A stretch of DNA of 64,000 bases from Bifidobacterium breve DSM 20213 = JCM 1192. GTDB taxonomy: Bacteria; Actinomycetota; Actinomycetes; Actinomycetales; Bifidobacteriaceae. Position 1 is the stretch's first letter. Each line of letters begins with the position of its first letter. The translations under genes and the position numbers were made by a program. Below the pieces are notes generated by a model. It made no database searches. It saw nothing but the letters and a program-made list of their open reading frames with translations, and was not told the DNA's origin. Of the stretch, positions 37,060 to 46,538 are shown piece by piece. The stretch is from assembly GCF_001025175.1 (NCBI RefSeq), contig NZ_AP012324.1:1736001-1800000 (forward strand), read 5' to 3'.

Positions 37060-37202
37060 TTGTGGATATGTGGAAATCCAATGATTCCAAGGGATGCCGA
37101 TTGTGCATAACCATGCCATCGATAGGTGGATAACCGCCGGTTCGACGCACCTCATGCACGAGGTTATCCACCATCCACAGGCTCTACGGCGTGTCATCCA
37201 CA
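37060..37202. promoter_or_regulatory. cluster of seven DnaA-box-like 9-mers
   Basis: Against TTATCCACA, sites with a single mismatch are 37061-37069 (TGTGGATAT, reverse), 37102-37110 (TGTGCATAA, reverse), 37125-37133 (GGTGGATAA, reverse), 37164-37172 (TTATCCACC) and 37194-37202 (TCATCCACA). Two-mismatch sites are 37069-37077 and 37171-37179. The first four are reverse and the last three forward, so they face each other. No gene is seen in 36960-37347, and no dnaA, dnaN or rpmH is in the window. Confidence 0.55.
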
Positions 37203-37347
37203 GTCGGCGATCGAGGCGTATCCGACCCTTGCCAAACACCCTGCCGCTTCGAACGACGCCTGCCAATACGACAAGTGGTCTGCCGCCATGATGAGGACGA
37301 CCGGCCACCGGTTGCAACGAATCCGTCAGCCGGATTCAGTCAGATAG

Positions 37348-37767
37348 CTAGATGATAATGCCGTTGCAGTGGTCGACCTCATGTTGGATGATCTGCGCGG
37401 TCCATCCAGTGAACGTGGCGTGACGCGCTCGGAAACGACGGTCTTCGTAATCGACCTCGATACGACGGTAACGCAGCGTGCGTCGTTCGCCGGCCAAAGA
37501 CAGGCATCCTTCCTGGGTGTCGAAGGCACCATCCGAAGCGGTGATTACGGGATTGAGCATCACTGTGACGCGACCGCCAAGGTCCTCGTCCACGAAGGCT
37601 ATGATGCGCTTGCCCACGCCGATCATATTGGCGGCCATTCCCACGCAGCGCGAACGGTTGGCCTCCAACGTGTCCACGAGGTCCTGCATGGCTGCCTCGT
37701 CGCTAGGCTCGGCTGGTTCGGACGGCGTGCGCAGGAACGAGCGCGATGTCATAATGGGGCGTTGCAT
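37348..37767 (-). CDS. short divergent peptide deformylase-like protein
   Basis: 139 aa. Motif II EGCLSL and motif III IIQHEVDHCNG (HExxH) supply the Cys and two His metal ligands and the catalytic Glu. Motif I is CVGMAANMIG rather than GxGxAAxQ: the conserved Gln is Met and the first Gly is Cys. The protein ends four residues after motif III, lacking the usual C-terminal helix, so it is 30-50 residues shorter than classical deformylases. It may deformylate peptides or act on another N-acyl substrate. Its ATG shares one base with the stop of the aldo/keto reductase gene, so the two are co-translated. Confidence 0.75.
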   Translation of the reverse strand: MQRPIMTSRSFLRTPSEPAEPSDEAAMQDLVDTLEANRSRCVGMAANMIGVGKRIIAFVDEDLGGRVTVMLNPVITASDGAFDTQEGCLSLAGERRTLRYRRIEVDYEDRRFRARHATFTGWTAQIIQHEVDHCNGIII

Positions 37768-38615
37768 CAGGCCTCTTCGTGCCAGTGGGGATTCTGGCCG
37801 AAGGTGTAGCCTTCGGGATTATCCATCGCGGCGATGTCGGCCATGTCCTGCTCATCCAGCTCAAAGGCGGTCAGATCGAGGTTCTGGCGCTGACGCTCCG
37901 GGTTGAGGGACTTCGGAATCGCCACGTCGCCGTACTGCAGATGCCAACGTAGGATGGTCTTGACAACGGAGATACCATGCTTGGCGGCGATACGCTTCAA
38001 GTCCGGATCGCGCAGCATCTGGTTGGCACGGCCCAGCGGGCTCCACGCCTCAGTGATGATGCCATGCGCGTTGTCGTAGGCCAGCTGTTCGTGCTGCTGG
38101 AAGTACGGATGCAGCTCGACCTGGTTGACGGCAGGGGTCACGCCCGTATCGCGAATAAGCAAATCAATGTGACCGGGCAGGAAGTTGCTAACGCCGATAT
38201 GCTTGACCAGCCCACGTTCACGGGCTTCGACCAGCGCCTCCCATGCCTCGACGAACTGACCTTGGCTCGGGTTCGGCCAGTGAATCAGGTAGAGGTCGAT
38301 GTAGTCGAGTCCCATGCGGCACACGCTCTCCTCGATGGTGAGCAGCGCCTCGTCATGGGCGTGGTGGCGGCCAGGCAGCTTGGAAGTGACGATGATGTCT
38401 TCACGCGGCACACCGGATTCGCGGATAGCGCGGCCCACCACGCCTTCGTTCTCATAGTTGAAGGCGGAATCGATGAGTCGGTAGCCCTGATGAATGGCAG
38501 ACTTGATGGCGTCCACACCGGTCAGGCCGTTAACCTTATAGGTGCCGAATCCGGTGGCGGGCAGCTCAAGGCCGTCGTTGGCCTTGCGAATCGGAGTGAC
38601 TGGTGGCTCAAGCAT
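37767..38615 (-). CDS. aldo/keto reductase
   Basis: About 282 aa from the ATG at 38615 (MLEPPVTPIRKANDG) with AGGAGG seven bases upstream. The catalytic tetrad is visible: Asp/Tyr in RLIDSAFNYENE, Lys in IVTSKLPGRHH and His in LIHWPNP. NADPH contacts are in the C-terminal AIPKSLNPERQRQNL. It belongs to the AKR5-like bacterial group acting on small aldehydes, ketones or 2,5-diketogluconate; the substrate is unassigned. It is the first gene of a two-gene unit with the deformylase-like gene. A perfect palindrome lies 22 bp upstream. Confidence 0.88.
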   Translation of the reverse strand: MLEPPVTPIRKANDGLELPATGFGTYKVNGLTGVDAIKSAIHQGYRLIDSAFNYENEGVVGRAIRESGVPREDIIVTSKLPGRHHAHDEALLTIEESVCRMGLDYIDLYLIHWPNPSQGQFVEAWEALVEARERGLVKHIGVSNFLPGHIDLLIRDTGVTPAVNQVELHPYFQQHEQLAYDNAHGIITEAWSPLGRANQMLRDPDLKRIAAKHGISVVKTILRWHLQYGDVAIPKSLNPERQRQNLDLTAFELDEQDMADIAAMDNPEGYTFGQNPHWHEEA

Positions 38616-38637
38616 GATAGTCCTCCTGCTTCTCCTG

Positions 38638-38659
38638 TGATGGAATATCGATTCCATCA
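38638..38659. promoter_or_regulatory. perfect palindrome upstream of the aldo/keto reductase gene
   Basis: Nine-base arms TGATGGAAT (38638-38646) and ATTCCATCA (38651-38659) with a 4-base centre ATCG. The position, just upstream of the ribosome site, fits an operator for a dimeric repressor; a terminator of the MFS remnant is the alternative. Confidence 0.45.
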
Positions 38660-38687
38660 TAAAGCCAACCGATACGCGGCAGGCGAA

Positions 38688-38965
38688 CTATTTGACTTCC
38701 CGCAATTCCGGCGGACGGCGAGTGGAGAAGCGGAACATGAGTGCGGCGAGAATCACGCCAAGCACCGCCATGCCGGTGAACACCATCATGCTTTGCGGGA
38801 AAGCGGTGAAATAGGAGTCGGCGGCATCCGCCCCATTGTTCACGGCGGCGGCCGAAAATCCAGAAATCAGCGCGCTGGCCACAGCAGTGTCGTTGGCTGC
38901 GTTGCTGACTGTGTTGTTGGTCGCGTTGTTGCTGGCGTTGCTGACTGTGTTGCTGCATCGTTCAT
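38688..38965 (-). pseudogene. DHA2-type MFS transporter reduced to its N-terminal tail and last helix
   Basis: An ATG at 38965 with a GGGAGGG ribosome site starts a Thr/Gln/Ala-rich tail (MNDAATQSATPATT...) that stops after 33 codons. In another frame the sequence continues as the last periplasmic loop and final helix of a 14-TM pump (VASALISGF ... MVFTGMAVLGVILAALMF). The 400 or so residues between are missing. An 18-bp direct repeat (GCGTTGCTGACTGTGTTG at 38899-38916 and 38935-38952) lies in the tail. The position after marR suggests a former marR-efflux operon. Confidence 0.7.
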
Positions 38966-39047
38966 AAGATTTGCCCTCCCCTCCATTCGTTCGTTTTCGG
39001 TGTTGCCGATGGGCTGGCCGCCGGTTGTACCGATTGTTTTCCGATTG

Positions 39048-39572
39048 TTACCGGTTGTTGGCGTCCTGCTGCATGAGTCGCAAGGCTTCGGTCAAGGTGC
39101 GTACCGTGGTTTCGCACTGGTCCGAGGTCAACCCACCCAGCAGTTGGCTCAAACGCGCGTGATATTCCTCCACATAGATGCGGCGGATATCTAAGCCGCG
39201 TTCGGCGAGCGTAAGCGTCACCGCGCGGCGGTCGGTGGAGTCGGCGTGCTTGACGACCAGCCCGAGTTCCGCCAATTCGCCGAGGAGTTTGGTGATGCTC
39301 GGCGTAGTGACGCCGAGGAATGCGCTGACGTCGCCCACGCGCGCGGTGCCGGTATCTTGCCCATTCGGTTCGTTGATATGCCAGACGGCGTCGATCACGT
39401 GGACATAGCGCGGTTTCATGCCTTTCGGCAATGCCGGCATCAGTTCGGTGATGGTCTTGGCCTTCCAGCAGGCGTCTATAAGACTGCGTACGTCATCCAC
39501 CGGCAGCTGGCCGGGCTTGGACTTGGTCGCGGACTCAGTCGCGGACTTGGTTTCGGTCTGGGATTCGCTCAT
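39048..39572 (-). CDS. MarR family transcriptional regulator
   Basis: About 174 aa. The winged-helix region is recognisable: VGDVSAFLGVTTPSITKLLGELAELGLVVKHADSTDRRAVTLTLAERG, with the wing DSTDRRAV being the MarR signature. A Lys/Thr/Ser-rich N-terminal tail precedes it. The ATG at 39572 has GGAGG eleven bases upstream; an in-frame ATG at 39590 overlaps that site, so the start is uncertain. It probably regulated itself and the adjacent efflux gene, now a remnant (38.7-38.97 kb); its present target is unknown. Confidence 0.85.
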   Translation of the reverse strand: MSESQTETKSATESATKSKPGQLPVDDVRSLIDACWKAKTITELMPALPKGMKPRYVHVIDAVWHINEPNGQDTGTARVGDVSAFLGVTTPSITKLLGELAELGLVVKHADSTDRRAVTLTLAERGLDIRRIYVEEYHARLSQLLGGLTSDQCETTVRTLTEALRLMQQDANNR

Positions 39573-39590
39573 CGCTGACCCAACCTCCAT

Positions 39591-39620
39591 TTAGTTACCA
39601 ATAGTCATTACCTTTAGTAA
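39591..39620. promoter_or_regulatory. candidate MarR operator
   Basis: TTAGTTACC (39591-39599) and TTACCTTTAGTAA (39608-39620, itself a TTAC-N5-GTAA palindrome) lie directly before the marR start. AT-rich near-palindromes in this position are typical autoregulatory MarR sites. Confidence 0.45.
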
Positions 39621-39639
39621 GGGTATGTGACCTCTAGGC

Positions 39640-39672
39640 AAACCCAACGACCCATTCACTCACGTTGGGTTT
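39640..39672. terminator. hairpin upstream of marR
   Basis: Perfect 10-base arms AAACCCAACG (39640-39649) and CGTTGGGTTT (39663-39672) with a 13-nt loop. It lies between the glucokinase terminator and the marR operator, so it may insulate marR from read-through. Confidence 0.55.
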
Positions 39673-39694
39673 CGCCATTTTCGGGAGAAAAACA

Positions 39695-39733
39695 ACAGTG
39701 CGGTGATTCCCATAACGAGAATCACCGCACTGT
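39695..39733 (-). terminator. rho-independent terminator after the ROK glucokinase
   Basis: Fifteen-base perfect arms ACAGTGCGGTGATTC and GAATCACCGCACTGT with a 9-nt loop. On the minus strand it is followed by TGTTTTTCTCCC, containing five T. It lies 100 bp past the ROK gene; no gene is seen in 39734-39834. Confidence 0.85.
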
Positions 39734-39834
39734 ACTGTTCGCGATTGTTTACGCGTTGCTATCTGCGTCGTGCGCGTTATCTACGCACCGCCATCTGGGT
39801 CACCGCAAGACCGGACGCCTTGCGGTCGGCTGCG

Positions 39835-40785
39835 TCAGCGAAGAGCCAGATTGGCGGCACCGATGAGGCCGGCGTCCTGGCCGGCGGTGGCGGCGACAAT
39901 CTTGGCGTGAGCGCGGTAGGCGCTGCCTTCCAGGAAGCGCTGGTAGTTGTAGCGGGCCGGCTCCAGCAGGATGTCGCCGACGGCCACCACGCCGCCGCCG
40001 ATCACGAACAGGTCCGGGTCGAGCACGGCGGAAACGGCGGCCATCGTGCGGCCGAGCCATTCACCGATCTTGCCGAATGCGTACAGGCCGAGTACGTCGC
40101 CTTCCTGAGCTGCCTGGGAGACCATCGGGCCTTCCAGCTTGGCGATGTCGCCGCCGCACAGCTCCATGAGGCGCTTGGCATCCTGCGGGCGACGGCGCAC
40201 GGCAGACTTGGCGAAGTTCTCCAGTGAGGTGCCCGAGGTGTAGCGCTCAGCGCAGCCGCGCAGGCCGCAGCCGCAGTGGTCGCCGTCCGGGACCATCGGC
40301 AGGTGGCCGAGCTCGGCGGCCATGCCGAAGGAGCCACGGTAGAGCTGTCCGTTGAGCACGATGGCGCCGCCGAGGCCGGTGCCCACGGTCAGCGCGACCA
40401 TATTGGAGCTGCCCCGACCGGCACCGTGCACGAATTCGCCCCAGCCGGCGCAGTTGGCATCGTTCTCGACGACGACCGGAACGGCATGGTCGATCAACGC
40501 ACCGACGTGCTCAGACAGATTGTAATTGATCCAGGCCGGAATGTTGGCGGAGAAGGTGAGCGTCTTGCGATCCGCGCTCACATTACCGGCCGCGGAGATG
40601 CCGATGGCCTCGATATCGGCGTGGCCGGCGGCGACGGCTTCGCGGTAGATCTCGGCGATGTGCTTGTTGATGGCGTCGGCGTCCATCGGCGTGGGGACGC
40701 GCCAACGCTGGATGATGCTGTCGTTTGCATCGCAGACGGCAGCGGCGATCTTGGTTCCGCCGATATCGATGGCGAGCGTGGTCAT
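39835..40785 (-). CDS. glkA: ROK family glucokinase
   Basis: 316 aa. ATP-binding LAIDIGGTKIAAAVCDAND at the N terminus, sugar-binding VVENDANCAGWGEF, the second phosphate loop LTVGTGLGGAIVLNGQ and the ROK zinc motif CGCGLRGCAERYTSG are all present. There is no DNA-binding domain, so it is a kinase rather than a repressor. Glucose (and possibly mannose or N-acetylhexosamine) is the likely substrate, feeding the fructose-6-phosphate shunt as glucose 6-phosphate. Single gene with its own terminator. Confidence 0.92.
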   Translation of the reverse strand: MTTLAIDIGGTKIAAAVCDANDSIIQRWRVPTPMDADAINKHIAEIYREAVAAGHADIEAIGISAAGNVSADRKTLTFSANIPAWINYNLSEHVGALIDHAVPVVVENDANCAGWGEFVHGAGRGSSNMVALTVGTGLGGAIVLNGQLYRGSFGMAAELGHLPMVPDGDHCGCGLRGCAERYTSGTSLENFAKSAVRRRPQDAKRLMELCGGDIAKLEGPMVSQAAQEGDVLGLYAFGKIGEWLGRTMAAVSAVLDPDLFVIGGGVVAVGDILLEPARYNYQRFLEGSAYRAHAKIVAATAGQDAGLIGAANLALR

Positions 40786-41035
40786 GGCTTACTCCTTGAA
40801 GACTTTCGTAACGTACGAGATAGCGAAAATAGTAGTGAGCCGCCATGACCTCCCACCGCGGATTTTCCGTGGTTCGTCATGCGTCGCAAACATTCCGCCG
40901 ATGCGCTTCCTCATGCATTTCACCCGTTGCAAACGGGCGCCTCCCTTAACGCCGGCATCGGTGCGGACGGCGTGTCGAATCGGATGCATTCACTTTCACC
41001 GTCCTTGCGGACGGCATCGAAGAACGGCAGGAAAC

Positions 41036-41064
41036 AAAAAACTCCCGACATGCATCGGGAGTTT
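41036..41064 (-). terminator. terminator of tRNA-Asp
   Basis: Ten-base perfect arms AAACTCCCGA (41039-41048) and TCGGGAGTTT (41055-41064) with a CATGCA loop. On the minus strand the stem ends in a run of T (complement of 41036-41040). It begins a few bases past the mature tRNA end. The space 40786-41035 upstream of glkA shows nothing else. Confidence 0.85.
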
Positions 41065-41069
41065 GGTGG

Positions 41070-41143
41070 CGACCCCGGCCGGACTTGAACCGGTGACCTC
41101 CGCCGTGACAGGGCGGCGCTCTAACCAACTGAGCTACGGGGCC
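41070..41143 (-). tRNA. tRNA-Asp (GTC)
   Basis: Minus-strand cloverleaf: acceptor GGCCCCG with CGGGGTC (one G-T pair), D arm GCTCAGTTGGTTAGAGC, anticodon arm GCCGCCCTGTCACGGCGG with loop CTGTCAC (anticodon GTC), and T arm with GGTTCAAGTCC. Discriminator G, no encoded CCA. A hairpin terminator follows at once. Confidence 0.95.
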
Positions 41144-41320
41144 GTGCGTGCCTCGATGAGGCACAAAAGGATATGCTACAGCATCATCGAATCATGACAC
41201 GCCGTCTGATACGTCGTTCCTTCCACCGGCAAACCGACCACAGGTGCGGTGGACGGTATGCGGACCATATCGTTCGACCGCGCACGACCGCACTCCCCAT
41301 AAGACAGTAGCCGTCATGCG

Positions 41321-43060
41321 TCAACGCACGTTGTGCGACGACGCGGCACGACGCACGGCCACCGAGGCCAGTAAACCGATGAACAGCATGATGCCGGCGA
41401 CCAGAAGCGTCCACTGACCTCCTTCGATGAACCCTGAAGTCATCGCATCGGCAATCTTCGGCGCCTCGTCGCCGAACCGGGCCGCCGGTCCATCACCGCT
41501 GCGGAACACGCCGATCACTCCACCCGCCGAACCGCTGACCGCCTGGGCCAGACCGTCGCCGACCTTGGCGGGCAGCCCGAGGGATTCGAGCCGCGCCGGC
41601 AATGTTCCGTTGACGGCCATGGCCAACGACGCGCCGGAGATGGCCGAACCGACGGCGGTGCCGAGCTGTCGAACCGTGGACTGGGTGGCCGACCCTTCGC
41701 CGGACTGCATGATCGGCACTTCGGAGAGCACCACGCTGGTCAGCTGCGCGGAGGCGAAGCCCAGACCCAGACCGTATGCGGCCATGGGAATAAGCTGCCA
41801 CCACACCGACAATCCCACAGGCATAAGGACCGCGACCAGGGCGACGGCGATGATCTCGATCACAAGACCGAGTTGAATCACGCCGGCCGGGGTGAGCTTG
41901 GCGGCCATGACATGGGCCTGCGCACCTGCGACGATGGACCCCAGACCCATCACGGCCAGCATCGCACCGGCCTGCAGCGTGTTGAGCCCACGGGCGTTGA
42001 TGAGGTACAGCGGCAGCATGAACACCAGCGCGAATTCGCCGGCGGCGATGGCCGCAGCCGCCAGATTGCCCCACGAGAACGTCCTGATGCGAAACAGGGT
42101 CATGTCCAGCATGACCGGCCAACCGGCTTTGCCCCGCGCCGACTCGAAGACGATGAAGGCAGCCAGCAGAAGCGCACCGGCGATCAGGCAGATCGGCACC
42201 GGCGACAACCAGTCTCGATTCCAGCTCAACCCGCCCAGCTTCAACTGCGTTGAGGTCTGCTTCCACCAGCCGTAGGTCTCGCCTTCAATAAGACCGAACA
42301 CCAGCAGGGCCGAGGTCAGGGCAGACAGCACCACGCCCGGAATATCCACACCGACACGATGGGATCGGGCATCCCGTGCGGCATCCGCGGCGCCGGCGAC
42401 CGAGGCGTCCCCACCGGTCTGCGGTACCAGGAAGATGGCCGACACAAAGACCGCGATACCCAGCGGCAAGTTCACTAGGAAAATCCAACGCCATCCCAGA
42501 GTCTCGGTGAACACGCCACCGAGCAGCGGGCCGAGGGCGGCGGCCGAACTCATCACCGCACCCCAGACGCCGAACGCCGCGGCACGGTATCTGCCGCGGA
42601 ACAGGGCGGACACCGTGGACAGGGTGTTCGGCATGATCATCGCGCCTCCGATGCCCTGCAGCACACGGGCGGCAAGCAGCATCCCCGCACCCTGCGAGGC
42701 GGCGGCGAGCGTCGAACTCGCCACGAAGATCACTGTACCGACTTGAAACACCAGTTTGCGCCCCCTGGCGTCGCCCAACTTGCCGAAAGGCAGCAACAAC
42801 GCGGCAAGCACGATGTTGTAGAGCGAGGTGACCCACTGGGCGTCGGTCAGGTTAATGCCGATGTCGGCGATGATGGTGGGAATGGAGACGTTGACGATCG
42901 AGCTGTCGAGCACGATCATGGCCAATCCCAGGGCCATCACCCACAGCGCGCCCCACGGCGGCGTCTGGGTAGGCAGTGGCGACGAGGCCGTCGGATTCGT
43001 TGAAGAGATCGAAGACGCATCGGCCTGAGTCTGATGCTGAGATCGGGATGCATGATCCAT
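41321..43060 (-). CDS. DHA2-family (EmrB/QacA) MFS drug/metabolite exporter
   Basis: About 579 aa, 14 predicted membrane helices. DHA2 signature segments: VMALGLAMIVLDSSIVNVSIPTI (motif D1), LPFGKLGDARGRKLVF (motif A) and GGAMIMPNTLSTVSALFRGRYRAAAFGVWGA (motif C region). GAGAGGAA about ten bases upstream selects the ATG at 43060; the frame is open 29 codons further upstream without support. It is probably a proton-driven exporter of lipophilic toxins or dyes. It is the intact relative of the two broken MFS fragments at 35.5 and 38.7 kb. No regulator adjoins it. Confidence 0.88.
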   Translation of the reverse strand: MDHASRSQHQTQADASSISSTNPTASSPLPTQTPPWGALWVMALGLAMIVLDSSIVNVSIPTIIADIGINLTDAQWVTSLYNIVLAALLLPFGKLGDARGRKLVFQVGTVIFVASSTLAAASQGAGMLLAARVLQGIGGAMIMPNTLSTVSALFRGRYRAAAFGVWGAVMSSAAALGPLLGGVFTETLGWRWIFLVNLPLGIAVFVSAIFLVPQTGGDASVAGAADAARDARSHRVGVDIPGVVLSALTSALLVFGLIEGETYGWWKQTSTQLKLGGLSWNRDWLSPVPICLIAGALLLAAFIVFESARGKAGWPVMLDMTLFRIRTFSWGNLAAAAIAAGEFALVFMLPLYLINARGLNTLQAGAMLAVMGLGSIVAGAQAHVMAAKLTPAGVIQLGLVIEIIAVALVAVLMPVGLSVWWQLIPMAAYGLGLGFASAQLTSVVLSEVPIMQSGEGSATQSTVRQLGTAVGSAISGASLAMAVNGTLPARLESLGLPAKVGDGLAQAVSGSAGGVIGVFRSGDGPAARFGDEAPKIADAMTSGFIEGGQWTLLVAGIMLFIGLLASVAVRRAASSHNVR

Positions 43061-43216
43061 AACGGGGTTTCCTCTCATTGCCATGATTGCGGCGACCGAC
43101 ACGCCTATGCGCCATTCACGGTACATCCGCGGCCTAGACCGTCTCACCGGATTTCGCGGGACATTCCGGGCGTTCAGCCATGGGCGTAACCTCGGCGGAT
43201 CACTGAAGAGAGGAGC

Positions 43217-43295
43217 ACCAAAGACGGCCGCACTATTCCAGATGCGTCATTTCGAAATGAAAGCCCGGCAGAACGCCGGAATCGCAACGATCGAC
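43217..43295 (+). repeat. diverged direct repeat, copy A
   Basis: About 80 bp aligns to 43566-43645, at roughly three quarters identity by eye. Shared blocks are ACGGCCGC / CCGGCCGC, AAGCCCGGCAGAACG / AAGCCCGGCAAAACG and GCAACGATCGACA / GCAACGATAAGACA. It lies 350 bp upstream of its partner. Confidence 0.6.
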
Positions 43296-43565
43296 AAATC
43301 GCCAGACGATACAGGGCCGGGCTCTCGCTCAGGAAACAGGGCATGCCCAGCGCCCATTTACCGGCGTCGGCAATGACGGCATCGCCGCCACCTTCCACGT
43401 CTCCTCCTGATGACCGAATCGCTAATTCCCGCCCGCCAGAACCCCATTGCATCGTGTAGACGGGATATGGGATAATCCACAAGGTGCTTTTGCTTGGGAC
43501 CGAGGCGCCGCGATGACACGGAAATCCAGGGACGGGCGGCATCAAACGGGTCGTTCGGAAACCCT

Positions 43566-43645
43566 CGAAACCGGCCGCGTCGTTCCACAGTGTGTCATCA
43601 CGGAATCCAAGCCCGGCAAAACGTTGAAATTGCAACGATAAGACA
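43566..43645 (+). repeat. diverged direct repeat, copy B, in the ettA upstream region
   Basis: Partner of the copy at 43217. It ends 15 bases before the ettA ATG, so it contains or borders the ettA promoter and 5' leader. Confidence 0.6.
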
Positions 43646-43660
43646 GGATAAGACACTTAT

Positions 43661-45340
<1,680 letters not shown>

Positions 45341-45384
45341 GCCCACAGCTAACCTGAGAACAAGGCATATTGCCTGTATTCATC

Positions 45385-45412
45385 GAAAACCGTCCTGAAA
45401 GGGGCGGTTTTC
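45385..45412 (+). terminator. rho-independent terminator of ettA
   Basis: GAAAACCGTCC and GGGCGGTTTTC form a 10-11 bp stem with a short loop, followed by TTCC. It lies 45 bp past the ettA stop. The rest of 45341-45556 shows only the tesB leader. Confidence 0.75.
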
Positions 45413-45556
45413 CTATAGCTGTGCATAACCGGCCGTTTACCTTCCAAACAGGCTCGTTACATTTCGCTCCTGAAACTCTTAACCCTCGCCGGATAGACTG
45501 CCAACCATACGTTGGAATAATAAAAACCGAATATCGAACAGGAATCGAGGAACACT

Positions 45557-46462
45557 ATGGCTCAGGCGACCGCCGTCACTCCGCTGGATCATCTGGTGAA
45601 AGTGTTGAAGTTGGGTGAGCCTTCCGCTTACCGCAATCACACCTATATCAACGGCGAAAGCATGTACTTCCCCACCGGCCGCGTTTACGGCGGCCAGGTC
45701 ATCGCCCAGTCGGTGGTCGCCGCATCCAAAACCGTCAACGCATCGCGTCTGCCACACTCGGTGCATGGCTATTTCATCGCCGCCGGCGATATTCGTCAGG
45801 ATCTGCTGTTCGACGTGGAGAACCTGCGCGACGGCCGCTCGTTCTCGGCTCGCCGTGTCAATGTCACCCAAGCCGAAGGATCGATTTTGACTGCTATCGC
45901 CTCCTTCCAGGAAACCGATCAGGAAGGCGTGGAGTTCGCCGATCCGATGCCTGAAGACCTGCCTGATCCTGAAATGCTGACCTCCGCCAAGGAGCTTATG
46001 CAACCGTTCGCCGAAAAGTCGCCGTTCGCCAATTACTACGCCGAAAAGTCGCCATTTGATATTCGCCACGTGACACCCACCGTGATGCTGCGAGCCGATA
46101 AGGATTCCGCTGAGCATGATTCCGGCAAGCAGATGGTGTGGATGAAGGCCGACGGCCATGTCGATGTGTCGCAGGTCATGCACCGCGCGATGCTGGCACT
46201 CGGATGCGATCAGGTAATGATGGAACCGGTGCTGCGCCGAGCCGGGCTGTCGATTTCCACACCGGGCATCTCGTACGCTTCCATCGACCACTCGATGTGG
46301 TGGTATCGCGATATCGACATCAACGAATGGCACCTGTATGTGCAGGACACCCCGATTGCCGCACACGGCCGCGGCCTGGGCATTGCCAAGGTGTATGCGC
46401 GATCCGGCGAACTGGTGGCGGCCATCGCGCAGGAAGCCATGGTCCGCGTGCCGCAGAAGTAG
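45557..46462 (+). CDS. tesB: acyl-CoA thioesterase II
   Basis: 301 aa, double hot-dog TesB fold. YFPTGRVYGGQVIAQSVVAASKTV in the first hot dog and FSARRVNVTQAEGSIL and ISYASIDHSMWWYRDIDINEW in the second are family segments; the last contains the conserved Asp-His. GRGLGIAKVYARSGELVAAIAQEAMVR closes the domain. It hydrolyses medium to long acyl-CoA. GAGG lies six bases before the ATG. A strong hairpin separates it from the convergent DUF3180 gene. Confidence 0.9.
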   Translation: MAQATAVTPLDHLVKVLKLGEPSAYRNHTYINGESMYFPTGRVYGGQVIAQSVVAASKTVNASRLPHSVHGYFIAAGDIRQDLLFDVENLRDGRSFSARRVNVTQAEGSILTAIASFQETDQEGVEFADPMPEDLPDPEMLTSAKELMQPFAEKSPFANYYAEKSPFDIRHVTPTVMLRADKDSAEHDSGKQMVWMKADGHVDVSQVMHRAMLALGCDQVMMEPVLRRAGLSISTPGISYASIDHSMWWYRDIDINEWHLYVQDTPIAAHGRGLGIAKVYARSGELVAAIAQEAMVRVPQK

Positions 46463-46484
46463 ACGAGTCTCGTCTGACTATTAT

Positions 46485-46526
46485 TGCAACGGTCCTCTTT
46501 CTAGAAGCGGAAGGAGGACCGTTGCA
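46485..46526. terminator. bidirectional terminator between tesB and the fol operon
   Basis: Thirteen-base perfect arms TGCAACGGTCCTC (46485-46497) and GAGGACCGTTGCA (46514-46526) with a 16-nt loop. A smaller perfect palindrome AGACGAG-T-CTCGTCT precedes it at 46461-46475. Confidence 0.75.
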
Positions 46527-46538
46527 CGGATAAAGGGC

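Larger units (their letters stand above)
43148..43660. other. 513-bp region without a credible gene
   Basis: It separates the divergent MFS and ettA genes. A 160-codon minus-strand frame exists, but it has no ribosome site and its internal similarity comes from a DNA repeat. The only structure I see is the pair of diverged direct repeats listed separately. Confidence 0.6.

Noticed and set aside
37060..37202. DnaA-box cluster as the chromosomal origin
   Set aside because: No dnaA, dnaN, recF, gyrB or rpmH nearby and no obvious AT-rich unwinding region next to the boxes.
43174..43656. 160-codon minus-strand frame upstream of ettA
   Set aside because: Composition is unlike a bifidobacterial protein, there is no ribosome site, and the internal repeat is explained by a DNA direct repeat.
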